A stretch of 7,335 nucleotides of DNA from Anaerolineae bacterium. GTDB lineage: Bacteria; Chloroflexota; Anaerolineae; Aggregatilineales; Phototrophicaceae. The notes below the pieces were generated by a model. It saw only the letters and a program-made list of their open reading frames with translations, searched no databases and was not told where the DNA came from. Position 1 is the stretch's first letter; every line of letters begins with the position of its first letter. The translations under genes and the position numbers were made by a program. The stretch covers positions 1 through 7,335 of the forward strand of contig JANQRM010000290.1 in the NCBI GenBank assembly GCA_028284565.1, written 5' to 3'. Below are positions 1-6,591 of this stretch, piece by piece.

Positions 1-89
1 TACTGCCAAGTGTTTTGTATCCTTAAGGCACAAAGCAATGCCGATTCAAGGACTCTTCAACCCAATTATTAGCCGACGATGGATATATT

Positions 90-1667
90 ATGACTGAAGA
101 AAACCCGATCATCGACGAATTAGAAGATATCAACGAAGACGACGATCTTGATGACCTTGATGATAATGACAGTAGCGACGACGCAGCTTCAGAGCCAGAT
201 GAGTCTGAGTTGCAAGATGATGAGGAGTCTGATTTTTCGACTGACCTTGCCGAATTAGGTCGCATCGCTGTCTCAGATGACCCGGTGCGGATGTATCTAA
301 AAGAAATCGGACAAGTACCGCTTTTGGATAGCAATCGGGAAATGTGGCTCAGTATTCAAATTGCAGCAGAAAATATGGTGCAAGAATTAACAGATGAATT
401 GACCAGCATCGAGAATCCAAATGTGGCAGATGCACCCCTGCCGTCGCCATTGGATGTCGTCCGTCTCGCTTATGTGCGTATCCAAGAGTTTTGGAATTCG
501 GTCAATGGGAAATCGGCTTCACTTGAAGTTGAAGCTCCGGATTTCCGCAACATCATTGATGAAATTCAGATGATTCATACCAACTGGGATAGTGACGAAA
601 ACTCTTACATCCGTAAATACTTGCGCCAGAAAGAGTGGGGGCGTGATGAGAAATGGACAGAATACGCCCAAGAGTTGTTTACGGTCATCCACGGCTTGAA
701 CCTCATTCCCTTCAATCAACAAATGGAACTGCGTCGCCATTATCGTGAAACCAATGAACTACCTGACTTCAATACCTTTGTCGGCTGGCTGGAAGATGAC
801 GAGTTCGCACCCGACACACTTGAACGTTTATTTGACGACATTGAGATGAAGGCAGAAATCGCCACCGAGAACCTGACACGAGCGAATCTTCGTCTAGTCG
901 TGAGTGTGGCTAAACGCTACATGGGGCGCGGGATTAACTTCTTGGATTTGATTCAAGAAGGCAATATTGGTTTGCTCCGAGCAGTTGCCAAATTCGACCA
1001 CACCAAAGGCTATAAGTTCAGTACCTATGCAACGTGGTGGATTCGCCAAGCCATCAGCCGTGCTATCGCCGACCAAGCGCGTACCATTCGGATTCCCGTC
1101 CATATGGTTGAGACAATCAACCGTCTCATGCGAATTCAACGTGACCTCATCCAAAAACTCGGTGCAGAACCCAGTGCAGAGCAAATCGCGCTAGAGATGG
1201 ACTTCCTCACGGATGAAGAGCGCAATGCCATCAAACTCTTGCGGAGTGATGGACACCAACTCGACCCCTCCTTACAACGCAAGCTCAAACGCGCCGCCCA
1301 AAAAGTCCGCAAAATCATGCGGATAAGTCAAGAACCCATGAGTCTTGACATGCCCATTGGGCAAGAAGACAGTAGTCAATTGGGTGATTTCATTGAAGAT
1401 GACAAAGTACCGGGTCCGGTCGATGCCGCTAGCAAGCAACTCCTCAAAGAGCAAATTCGCTCGGCTTTAGGTGTCTTGAGTGATCGAGAACGCGATGTCT
1501 TGCAAATGCGTTTCGGGCTGATTGATGGCCAAGACCACACCCTCGAAGAAGTCGGCAAGCACTTTGGTGTCACACGAGAACGCATTCGCCAAATCGAAGC
1601 CAAAGCTCTACGGAAATTACGCCATCCCACCCGTAGTCGCCAACTCCGCGATTATCTTGAGATGTAG
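90..1667 (+). CDS. rpoD: Primary (housekeeping) RNA polymerase sigma-70 factor, RpoD/SigA type
   Basis: The 525-residue protein directs RNA polymerase core to -10/-35 promoters of most growth genes. Domains seen in order: a very acidic tail (residues 1-50, no basic residue before R58), region 1.2 (about 64-95, [11 protein letters not shown]), a non-conserved helical region (about 96-255), region 2 (about 258-335, with [26 protein letters not shown] and the -10-reading [10 protein letters not shown]), region 3 (about 337-420), the 3.2 finger (about 424-446) and region 4 (about 455-525), whose helix-turn-helix reads -35 elements ([20 protein letters not shown]). Region 3 carries about 28 extra residues (371-400) compared with the E. 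coli or Bacillus pattern. The frame is open upstream to position 27 but holds no other ATG, so ATG 90 is the natural start; its ribosome site is only a weak GATGGA. The family assignment is certain; calling it the single primary sigma factor is inference from the full set of regions. Confidence 0.97.
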   Translation: MTEENPIIDELEDINEDDDLDDLDDNDSSDDAASEPDESELQDDEESDFSTDLAELGRIAVSDDPVRMYLKEIGQVPLLDSNREMWLSIQIAAENMVQELTDELTSIENPNVADAPLPSPLDVVRLAYVRIQEFWNSVNGKSASLEVEAPDFRNIIDEIQMIHTNWDSDENSYIRKYLRQKEWGRDEKWTEYAQELFTVIHGLNLIPFNQQMELRRHYRETNELPDFNTFVGWLEDDEFAPDTLERLFDDIEMKAEIATENLTRANLRLVVSVAKRYMGRGINFLDLIQEGNIGLLRAVAKFDHTKGYKFSTYATWWIRQAISRAIADQARTIRIPVHMVETINRLMRIQRDLIQKLGAEPSAEQIALEMDFLTDEERNAIKLLRSDGHQLDPSLQRKLKRAAQKVRKIMRISQEPMSLDMPIGQEDSSQLGDFIEDDKVPGPVDAASKQLLKEQIRSALGVLSDRERDVLQMRFGLIDGQDHTLEEVGKHFGVTRERIRQIEAKALRKLRHPTRSRQLRDYLEM

Positions 1668-1675
1668 TCGGATCA

Positions 1676-2365
1676 ATGGATTTAGATGAATTCAAAAAGC
1701 GTTTTCAAATATTAAAGGATAAAGGGTATATTCGGTCACTGCGTCGGGGTCCGACTGGTATCGGCTACACATTGGAAACTGAACTTGGCATTAAAGAGAA
1801 TAATATCTCAGAGCCAGACTTGACTGAAATTGAACTCAAGGCTCATCGAAGCGCATCAAATAATTTGATAACGCTCTTTACATTCAACAAAAAAGCATGG
1901 CAAATACCTCCGCTTGAAGCCGTTCAGAAATATGGCAGTATCGACAAGAATGGTCGAAAAGGCATGTATTATACAATGTCTCAAAAACCAAATAGTGCCG
2001 GACTATTCTTATATGTGGGTGAAGATTCAATATCGGTTAGGCATATTTCTGGAGAAATCGTTGTTCAATGGAATTTAGCGAATGTAGCATCTCGATTTAC
2101 TGAGAAAATTCCTGCCATGATATTAGTCTCAGCTTTTACCGAATTGAGAGATGATATCGAATATTTTCATTTTTATCGCGCTCAACTGATGCAAGGAACA
2201 TCGCCTGATGTGCTGGCAAGTCAGTTTCGGGAAGAAAATATTGTTGTTGATTTGCGCTTGCATGATAAAGGAACAAGAGCGCGTAATCATGGAACGGGCT
2301 TTCGCGCTTATGAACATAAGTTGCCATTTCTGTTTAGCAAGATAGAAGATTTACTTGAATCATGA
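1676..2365 (+). CDS. Type II restriction endonuclease, MvaI/BcnI family
   Basis: The 229-residue protein matches the small monomeric MvaI/BcnI nucleases, which are related to the mismatch-repair nickase MutH. MvaI cuts CC/WGG and BcnI cuts CC/SGG. Seen: GYTLE with E34, then D48-x4-E53-x-K55 (PDLTEIELKAH), the PD-ExK-type metal-binding centre with the spacing I recall for MvaI (E36, D50, E55, K57, shifted by two), and the conserved C-terminal RNHGTGFR (203-210) thought to contact DNA. Length is close to the family's usual 230-250, so it looks intact. It starts 8 bases after the sigma gene stop with only a weak CGGA ribosome site, so expression may depend on read-through and translational coupling. 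It overlaps the methyltransferase start by four bases (ATGA). Low GC relative to its flanks suggests acquisition. Recognition sequence is not readable from the protein alone; CCWGG is favoured by site counts in this window. Confidence 0.9.
   Translation: MDLDEFKKRFQILKDKGYIRSLRRGPTGIGYTLETELGIKENNISEPDLTEIELKAHRSASNNLITLFTFNKKAWQIPPLEAVQKYGSIDKNGRKGMYYTMSQKPNSAGLFLYVGEDSISVRHISGEIVVQWNLANVASRFTEKIPAMILVSAFTELRDDIEYFHFYRAQLMQGTSPDVLASQFREENIVVDLRLHDKGTRARNHGTGFRAYEHKLPFLFSKIEDLLES
2241..2269 (+). promoter_or_regulatory. Candidate internal promoter for the methyltransferase gene
   Basis: Inside the endonuclease gene, TTGTTG (2241-2246) and GATAAA (2264-2269) are separated by exactly 17 bases. 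They match the sigma-70 consensus at 3/6 and 4/6 positions. Transcription would begin about 85 bases before the methyltransferase ATG. A separate methyltransferase promoter would make sense because the nuclease comes first in the operon, but the match is weak and AT-rich DNA yields such pairs by chance. Confidence 0.2.
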
Positions 2366-3606
2366 CTGCTTATCCGGTTATTCGTAATCCTGATTATGAT
2401 TTTTCAGGTCAGTCCTATGCGGATAGCTTTCCCAACATACATAAATATCCTGCAACCATGTTGCCTCAAATTGGAATAAAAATTCTATCAGAATTGGATA
2501 TTAATCAAGGGAAATTATTCGATCCCTATTGTGGTTCAGGTTCCTCATTTAGTGCTGGGCTGTGGTGTGGCTTAAAAGATATGGTGGGCTACGACTTAAA
2601 CCCACTGGCTATTCTTATCTCAAAAGCGAAATTCACGAAGGTAGGCATTGATTCAATATTACTTCAACAACAAATCTTACGGGATAGAATATTTGAATTT
2701 GTCAAAGTAGAGGACAATTATCAAAAACTCACATTTCCCAATTTTTATAATATTGATTATTGGTTTTCAGAGAACGTGATAAAAAATTTAAGTTTGATTA
2801 AATATTTCTTAGAGCAAATCCCACATCCTGCCATTCGTCAATTATTCTTTGTGCCTTTTTTAGAAACTGTTAGAGAATGCTCTTATACTCGAAACCATGA
2901 ATTCAAGCTATATCGCATTAAACCAGATGACATTCTCTCATTTAACCCCGATGTTTTAGGTATTTTCTTTCACAAACTTCGTCAAGTGATTGAGATTTAT
3001 AGAAATCATTATCATGCTTATTTGGACAACCTCAAACTTGATTTGTCATCTCAAAATTTTGAATTTCCACAGGCTACATTCGATACAGTATTAACCAGTC
3101 CTCCCTATGGAGACAGCCGTACAACCGTTGCCTATGGACAATTTTCACTTTTTGCGAATGAGTGGATGGAAGTTTCACAAGCTCGTAAGATTGATAAGCA
3201 ATTAATGGGTGGCTTAGGCACTGAGCGACTCTATAAGACAGGGATTATTGCGGATTGTATTGCTTCAATACAAAAGCAAGATCGAAAACGAGCGTTAGAA
3301 GTCTCTGCCTTTTATGCAGATTTAGAAACATCCATCCATAAAGTTGCTAGAACGGTCAAACATGGTGGTTACAGTATTTATATCGTTGGCAATCGACGAG
3401 TAAAAAATATTCAATTACTGACGGATCAGTTTATTGCAGAAAAATTTGAGCAAAATGGATTTTTGCATCAGTTCACCTATGAACGACGGATTGGCAATAA
3501 AGTGATGCCGAGTAGAAATTCTCCAACAAATAAAAAGGGTAAGACTCGCTCCACAATGACTCAGGAGTATATTATTGTTTGCCGCAAAGTCTCTGACGAA
3601 ACATAA
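2362..3606 (+). CDS. DNA methyltransferase of the restriction-modification pair (SPPY type, probable N4-cytosine)
   Basis: The 414-residue protein is an S-adenosylmethionine-dependent DNA amino-methyltransferase, expected to protect host sites from the endonuclease encoded just upstream. Seen: a motif X-like HKYPATMLPQ (27-36), AdoMet-binding motif I FDPYCGSGSS (53-62), motif II GYDLNPLA (76-83), catalytic motif IV TSPPYGDSRT (245-254) and a later strand GGYSIYIVGNR (335-345). SPPY rather than DPPY is typical of N4-cytosine enzymes and fits known partners of MvaI/BcnI nucleases. About 180 residues separate motifs I and IV and probably hold the target-recognition region, giving an alpha-like motif order. 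It starts at ATG within the ATGA overlap, with no clear ribosome site of its own, so translation is probably coupled. It is very AT-rich (one 60-base line is 25% GC). All catalytic motifs are present, so it is probably active; the exact modified base is inference. Confidence 0.92.
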   Translation: MTAYPVIRNPDYDFSGQSYADSFPNIHKYPATMLPQIGIKILSELDINQGKLFDPYCGSGSSFSAGLWCGLKDMVGYDLNPLAILISKAKFTKVGIDSILLQQQILRDRIFEFVKVEDNYQKLTFPNFYNIDYWFSENVIKNLSLIKYFLEQIPHPAIRQLFFVPFLETVRECSYTRNHEFKLYRIKPDDILSFNPDVLGIFFHKLRQVIEIYRNHYHAYLDNLKLDLSSQNFEFPQATFDTVLTSPPYGDSRTTVAYGQFSLFANEWMEVSQARKIDKQLMGGLGTERLYKTGIIADCIASIQKQDRKRALEVSAFYADLETSIHKVARTVKHGGYSIYIVGNRRVKNIQLLTDQFIAEKFEQNGFLHQFTYERRIGNKVMPSRNSPTNKKGKTRSTMTQEYIIVCRKVSDET

Positions 3607-3619
3607 CGGTTAGACCCCA

Positions 3620-4582
3620 ATGTCTCAAGCACCAACCTACTGCCCCATCTGCGCGCATGAGTTGACCCTGCGAGAAGAGGGTGGGCGGATGCGTCCAGCT
3701 TGCAGTCAATGTGGCTATATTCATTTCGTCAATCCAGTTCCCGGTGTAGGCTTGGTCATTGAAATGGATGGGGGCATTGTCTTGATCCAACGCGGACATC
3801 CACCCCACAAAGGTGAATGGGCATTGCCGAGTGGATTTGTTGAAGCCGATGAGAGTGCCGAAGAAGCCGCCATCCGCGAAGCTGAAGAAGAAACCGGACT
3901 CAAAATCGAAATCATCGAACTCGCAGGGATTAACTCCTTCCCAGAAGGTCCTCCAGTAAGCGGTATTATGATTTTTTATCGAGCTAAACCAATAGATGGA
4001 ATATTGAAAGCCGGGGATGATGCCAGCGCAGTGCAAGTATTCCAGTCCGATGAACTCCCTCGGATGCCCTTTCGCACGCACCGAGAGATGATAGCTGAGT
4101 GGTTAGAAACACTATCGCTTCCAAATGCCGAAGACGAAGCCCCAAAACCAGACATGAGCATCCGCCTTGCCCATGTCCGTGATTTGGATGAAGTGATGGC
4201 ACTTTTGGCGATGATACCTGCGAATCGTCATCTAACAGAACACGAATGGCGCGATGTTGCACTACGTATTCAAGAGCAAGCCAATGTCGAGGTCTTCGTC
4301 GCCGAGTCAAAAGCATCTAGGATTATCATCGGTTGCATCGCCTTGTCTGTCGTGCGTGGGCTGACACAAGGGGCGGGCGTGATTAATGACATGGCAGTGT
4401 TACCAACCTACCAGCGTCAAGGGGTTGGTGCAGAACTACTGGAAGCCGTGATGCGCCGGGCGTCTCAATTAAACCTACGGTCCTTATGGGTGAATACATT
4501 ACGTGCCAATGACCAATCCAGAGCCTTTTATTCTGCGCTGGGCTTTTCAGATATCGCTATGATGCACCTGAAGATACGCTAG
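3620..4582 (+). CDS. Zinc ribbon - Nudix hydrolase - GNAT acetyltransferase fusion protein
   Basis: The 320-residue protein has three parts. Residues 8-31 carry two CxxC pairs (C8/C11, C28/C31), a zinc ribbon like that of NADH pyrophosphatase-type Nudix enzymes. The Nudix domain follows (about 38-160), with a perfect Nudix box at 72-94: G72, E78, R86-E87, E90-E91, G93, the metal-binding glutamates that hydrolyse nucleoside diphosphates linked to another group. The SQPWPFPQS motif of NADH pyrophosphatases is absent, so the substrate is open. After a charged linker (about 168-178) comes a GNAT domain (about 179-320), with acetyl-CoA loop QRQGVG (265-270) and C-terminal SRAFYSALGF (300-309). Both domains look complete. 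The gene lies 13 bases after the methyltransferase stop on the same strand but has normal GC content, so it probably belongs to the original chromosome. What the acetyltransferase modifies cannot be read from the sequence. Confidence 0.93.
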   Translation: MSQAPTYCPICAHELTLREEGGRMRPACSQCGYIHFVNPVPGVGLVIEMDGGIVLIQRGHPPHKGEWALPSGFVEADESAEEAAIREAEEETGLKIEIIELAGINSFPEGPPVSGIMIFYRAKPIDGILKAGDDASAVQVFQSDELPRMPFRTHREMIAEWLETLSLPNAEDEAPKPDMSIRLAHVRDLDEVMALLAMIPANRHLTEHEWRDVALRIQEQANVEVFVAESKASRIIIGCIALSVVRGLTQGAGVINDMAVLPTYQRQGVGAELLEAVMRRASQLNLRSLWVNTLRANDQSRAFYSALGFSDIAMMHLKIR

Positions 4583-5198
4583 TGTGGGTTTCCTGAAATT
4601 TCGGAAGTGACCAACGATTCCGTAAAGCCACCAACCGAATCCCCAGCGTAGTCAAAACACCAATCACTGTCGCAAAGTCAGACGAGATAACATGATTTAA
4701 AACTACAAAAACAGTTGCACCCACTATTGCCGCTGTTGCATAAATTTCACGTCGTAAAATTACAGGTATCTCATCCGATAGCAAATCTCTAGTCATTCCA
4801 CCTGCTGTACCCGTGATAGCTCCCATAACAATAGCAATTAGCGGGTGAACATCTGAGAGGAGTGAAACTTCTGTGCCGATGACACTGAAGATTGCCAAGC
4901 CAAACGCATCAGCTAATAACAATAGCCGTCGTGGAAGACCAATTCGGTTATACAGTAAAACAGTAGCTAATGCAGTGAGTGTGGTCGCTACCAAATAGAT
5001 AGGTGTTTGAATCCAAAAAACAGGCGTATTCCCCAACATCACATCGCGAATTGTTCCGCCACCCAAAGCTGTGACAGACGCAATCACGACCACCCCATAC
5101 CAGTCCAACTCTTTGGTTCGAGCAACTAGCGAACCCGTAATAGCGAAGACCACCACGCCAAAGAAATCGAGTATCAGAATAATCGTCGCAGTCTCCAT
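4557..5198 (-). CDS. TRIC/UPF0126 family membrane protein (trimeric intracellular cation channel-like)
   Basis: The 213-residue, strongly hydrophobic protein has about seven predicted membrane segments and two homologous halves. Each half carries the family signature: GGGTIRDVMLG (46-56) and GGMTRDLLSDEIP (133-145). These glycine-rich kinks line the pore in bacterial relatives of animal TRIC channels; E. coli YicG and YadS belong to the same group, one of them linked to glycine transport. Ion or solute specificity here is unknown. It should sit in the cytoplasmic membrane. The start at 5198 is the first ATG, followed by a normal N-terminal membrane helix; a weak GTGAGA lies upstream on the coding strand. 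Its 3' end runs 26 bases into the convergent Nudix-GNAT gene, and its 5' end faces the sugar kinase across 54 bases. Confidence 0.93.
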   Translation of the reverse strand: METATIILILDFFGVVVFAITGSLVARTKELDWYGVVVIASVTALGGGTIRDVMLGNTPVFWIQTPIYLVATTLTALATVLLYNRIGLPRRLLLLADAFGLAIFSVIGTEVSLLSDVHPLIAIVMGAITGTAGGMTRDLLSDEIPVILRREIYATAAIVGATVFVVLNHVISSDFATVIGVLTTLGIRLVALRNRWSLPKFQETHTSVSSGAS

Positions 5199-5226
5199 TG
5201 CAATCTATCTCACTTAATAGTTAAAT
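5198..5226 (+). promoter_or_regulatory. Candidate sigma-70 promoter for the sugar kinase gene
   Basis: TTGCAA (5198-5203) and TTAAAT (5221-5226) lie 17 bases apart, each matching 4/6 consensus positions. Predicted transcription would start near 5233, leaving a leader of about 20 bases with GGA six bases before ATG 5253. The -35 half touches the start codon of the divergent channel gene. The placement in a 54-base divergent gap is what makes it credible. Confidence 0.35.
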
Positions 5227-5252
5227 CAAACCAATATTGAAGCGGAAATTGG

Positions 5253-6170
5253 ATGATGACAACCCAAATTTTGGTGATTGGTGGCTTGGTGCTCGATATT
5301 AGCTTCGACATTCCTGAATGGATTGAACCCAACCGAGCCGTTCATGCCACACAAGCCAGTCTAACTCCCGGAGGAAAAGGACTGAATACAGCTTTAACCT
5401 CTGCACGCTTAGGAGGGGATGTGCGGTTGATTGCCTGTGTTGGCAAAGACCTCGCTGGAAACGGCATCCTAGATAACCTGCGAGATGAACCCCTAAAACT
5501 CGATTGGATTCAACAATACCCATCAGCGCAAACCACGATGGTAGGCTTAATCGTGCATGAAGCTATACCCAGTTATATTGGCGCGCCCGATGCCAGCAGA
5601 AAAGTGACCCGTGAAACGGTTGAAAAGGCGATACAAACTTTGAATTCGCAAAGTATCGTCGTTGTCAATTTTGAAGTTGAGCAAGCGGTTATCAAGTTCG
5701 CTCTGACACAAGCAAAGTCGATTGGCGCAACAACCGTATTTAATCCTGCCCCTTATTTCACAACAGATGATATTCCACTCGATTATTTAGAACAGGTCGA
5801 TTATCTCGTTCTCAATCGTTATGAAGCCCAACGCATCACGAATCTGTCAAATGCGTCTTCTAAGGAATATGGGATGGCATTACTGGACACTGGCGTAAAA
5901 AATGTCTGCCTCACATTAGGCGAAAATGGAAGCCTGTTTGTCAATGCAACAGAAACATATACTCAATCAGCACTTCCGGTGAATGTCATCGACACAACTG
6001 GGGCTGGCGATTCCTTCTTAGGGGCATTTGTAATGGGGCTAAGTCGAGACTGGAACATATCTAAAATCCTGAACTATGCGACAGCTTCTGCAAGCTATAC
6101 CTGTACCGTTCATGGGACAATGCCCGCCTTGCCAAAAGAGTCAGATTTGCAACACCTACTGAATCAGTGA
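5253..6170 (+). CDS. PfkB/ribokinase-family carbohydrate kinase
   Basis: The 305-residue protein transfers phosphate from ATP to a sugar or nucleoside hydroxyl in the cytoplasm. Seen: N-terminal strand and substrate region (ILVIGGLVLDIS, 6-17), PfkB signature 1 PGGKGLNTA (39-47), NPAP (164-167), the NxxE magnesium motif NRYE (188-191), TLGENGS (221-227) and signature 2 DTTGAGDSFLGAF (247-259), with D253 as catalytic base. Length and motif order are those of ribokinase, and GGKGxN favours ribokinase-like pentose kinases, but related fructokinases and nucleoside kinases cannot be excluded. No transporter, isomerase or LacI-type regulator is next to it, so the substrate is not supported by context. 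Two ATGs stand in tandem (5253, 5256); the first is used here. It is probably a single-gene transcript. Confidence 0.93.
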   Translation: MMTTQILVIGGLVLDISFDIPEWIEPNRAVHATQASLTPGGKGLNTALTSARLGGDVRLIACVGKDLAGNGILDNLRDEPLKLDWIQQYPSAQTTMVGLIVHEAIPSYIGAPDASRKVTRETVEKAIQTLNSQSIVVVNFEVEQAVIKFALTQAKSIGATTVFNPAPYFTTDDIPLDYLEQVDYLVLNRYEAQRITNLSNASSKEYGMALLDTGVKNVCLTLGENGSLFVNATETYTQSALPVNVIDTTGAGDSFLGAFVMGLSRDWNISKILNYATASASYTCTVHGTMPALPKESDLQHLLNQ

Positions 6171-6334
6171 CATATCATAAATTAAAAAAAATATCATACC
6201 GAATTGCTCAATAGGTTGATTCTCCCATCAATGTTGATTCTACTGTTTTATTACTCGTGATAAGTGAGTTGATATGGGTATTATTTGGCGTGAAAACGAC
6301 ATAAAAAGGAGCATTTGTTGGTGTTTTAGGTCGT

Positions 6335-6357
6335 TTCCGCGAATTTCGTGGAATTTT
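6335..6357 (+). terminator. Probable rho-independent terminator
   Basis: The arms TTCCGCGA (6335-6342) and TCGTGGAA (6346-6353) form an 8-base-pair stem with one G-U pair and a three-base ATT loop, followed directly by TTTT (6354-6357) and, a little later, T6 (6365-6370). This points to termination of rightward transcription, most simply that of the sugar kinase, although it lies 165 bases after that gene's stop. That distance leaves room for a long 3' UTR or a small independent transcript. Confidence 0.5.
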
Positions 6358-6523
6358 GTCTAGCTTTTTTGCCCCTTTTGGTTAGGAATCAATGTATATT
6401 TCGGTTGGTAATACGTTAGATAATCACTCAAATCGATCTAAAATGAAAGCTGTCTCGCGCCAAAATGTATCACAATGAATACGCCAAGGCGACAAAATAA
6501 TGGCATATGAACATCCCCAAATC

Positions 6524-6551
6524 TTAAGTTTTGTTCAGTATTTGATAAAAT
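6524..6551 (+). promoter_or_regulatory. Candidate extended -10 promoter for the ECF sigma gene
   Basis: TGATAAAAT (6543-6551) combines a TGn extension with TAAAAT (5/6 consensus). A weak -35 TTAAGT (6524-6529) sits 16 bases upstream. The start site would be near 6558, giving a leader of about 34 bases before ATG 6592. This is a housekeeping-type signal; I did not see a typical ECF autoregulation promoter (AAC-type -35 with CGT-type -10) at suitable spacing, though ECF motifs vary. Confidence 0.4.
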
Positions 6552-6591
6552 AGTGGGCAATCCGTAACGTCCTCCGAATTTATGGGTTAGT

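Larger units (their letters stand above)
6171..6591. other. 421-base non-coding stretch between sugar kinase and ECF sigma gene
   Basis: I find no convincing protein-coding gene, tRNA or mobile-element end here. It is AT-rich. From left to right it holds an ATATCATA direct repeat (6172-6179, 6191-6198), GTTGATTCT twice (6215-6223, 6233-6241) with a third GTTGAT (6268-6273), an inverted pair AAACGAC/GTCGTTT (6294-6300, 6330-6336), an AAAGGAG ribosome-site match (6305-6311), the terminator hairpin and a candidate promoter for the ECF gene. Confidence 0.6.

Noticed and set aside
1..72. Open plus-strand frame from the window edge to TAG at 70-72, as the possible end of an upstream gene
   Set aside because: Only 23 codons are visible, with no family resemblance; frames of this length occur by chance.
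23..334. Minus-strand open frame rich in serine opposite the start of the sigma gene
   Set aside because: It is the complement of the Asp/Glu-rich sigma tail (GAT/GAC/GAA read backwards gives Ser and similar codons). It has no recognisable domain and the sigma frame is certain.
1668..3619. Search for a controller (C) protein, a Vsr-like nickase, or integrase and repeat remnants with the restriction pair
   Set aside because: No extra reading frame, target-site duplication or terminal repeat was found in or beside the two genes, so I do not claim a larger mobile element or defence island.
3572..4081. 169-codon minus-strand open frame opposite the Nudix-GNAT gene
   Set aside because: It lies opposite a well-supported coding region with perfect Nudix motifs, and its translation shows no domain or codon pattern of its own.
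4590..4606. Hairpin TTCC(T)GA-AATT-TCGGAA just after the Nudix-GNAT stop, as a terminator
   Set aside because: The stem is only six pairs with a bulge, there is no T tract on either side, and the bases encode the C-terminus of the channel protein.
6158..6168. ACTGAATCAGT palindrome at the end of the sugar kinase gene, considered as a terminator
   Set aside because: The symmetric part leaves only about three stable pairs once a loop is allowed, and an A run rather than a T run follows.
6172..6198. ATATCATA direct repeat flanking an A-rich run, considered as a mobile-element end
   Set aside because: At eight bases in AT-rich DNA it is expected by chance; no transposase or inverted ends lie nearby.
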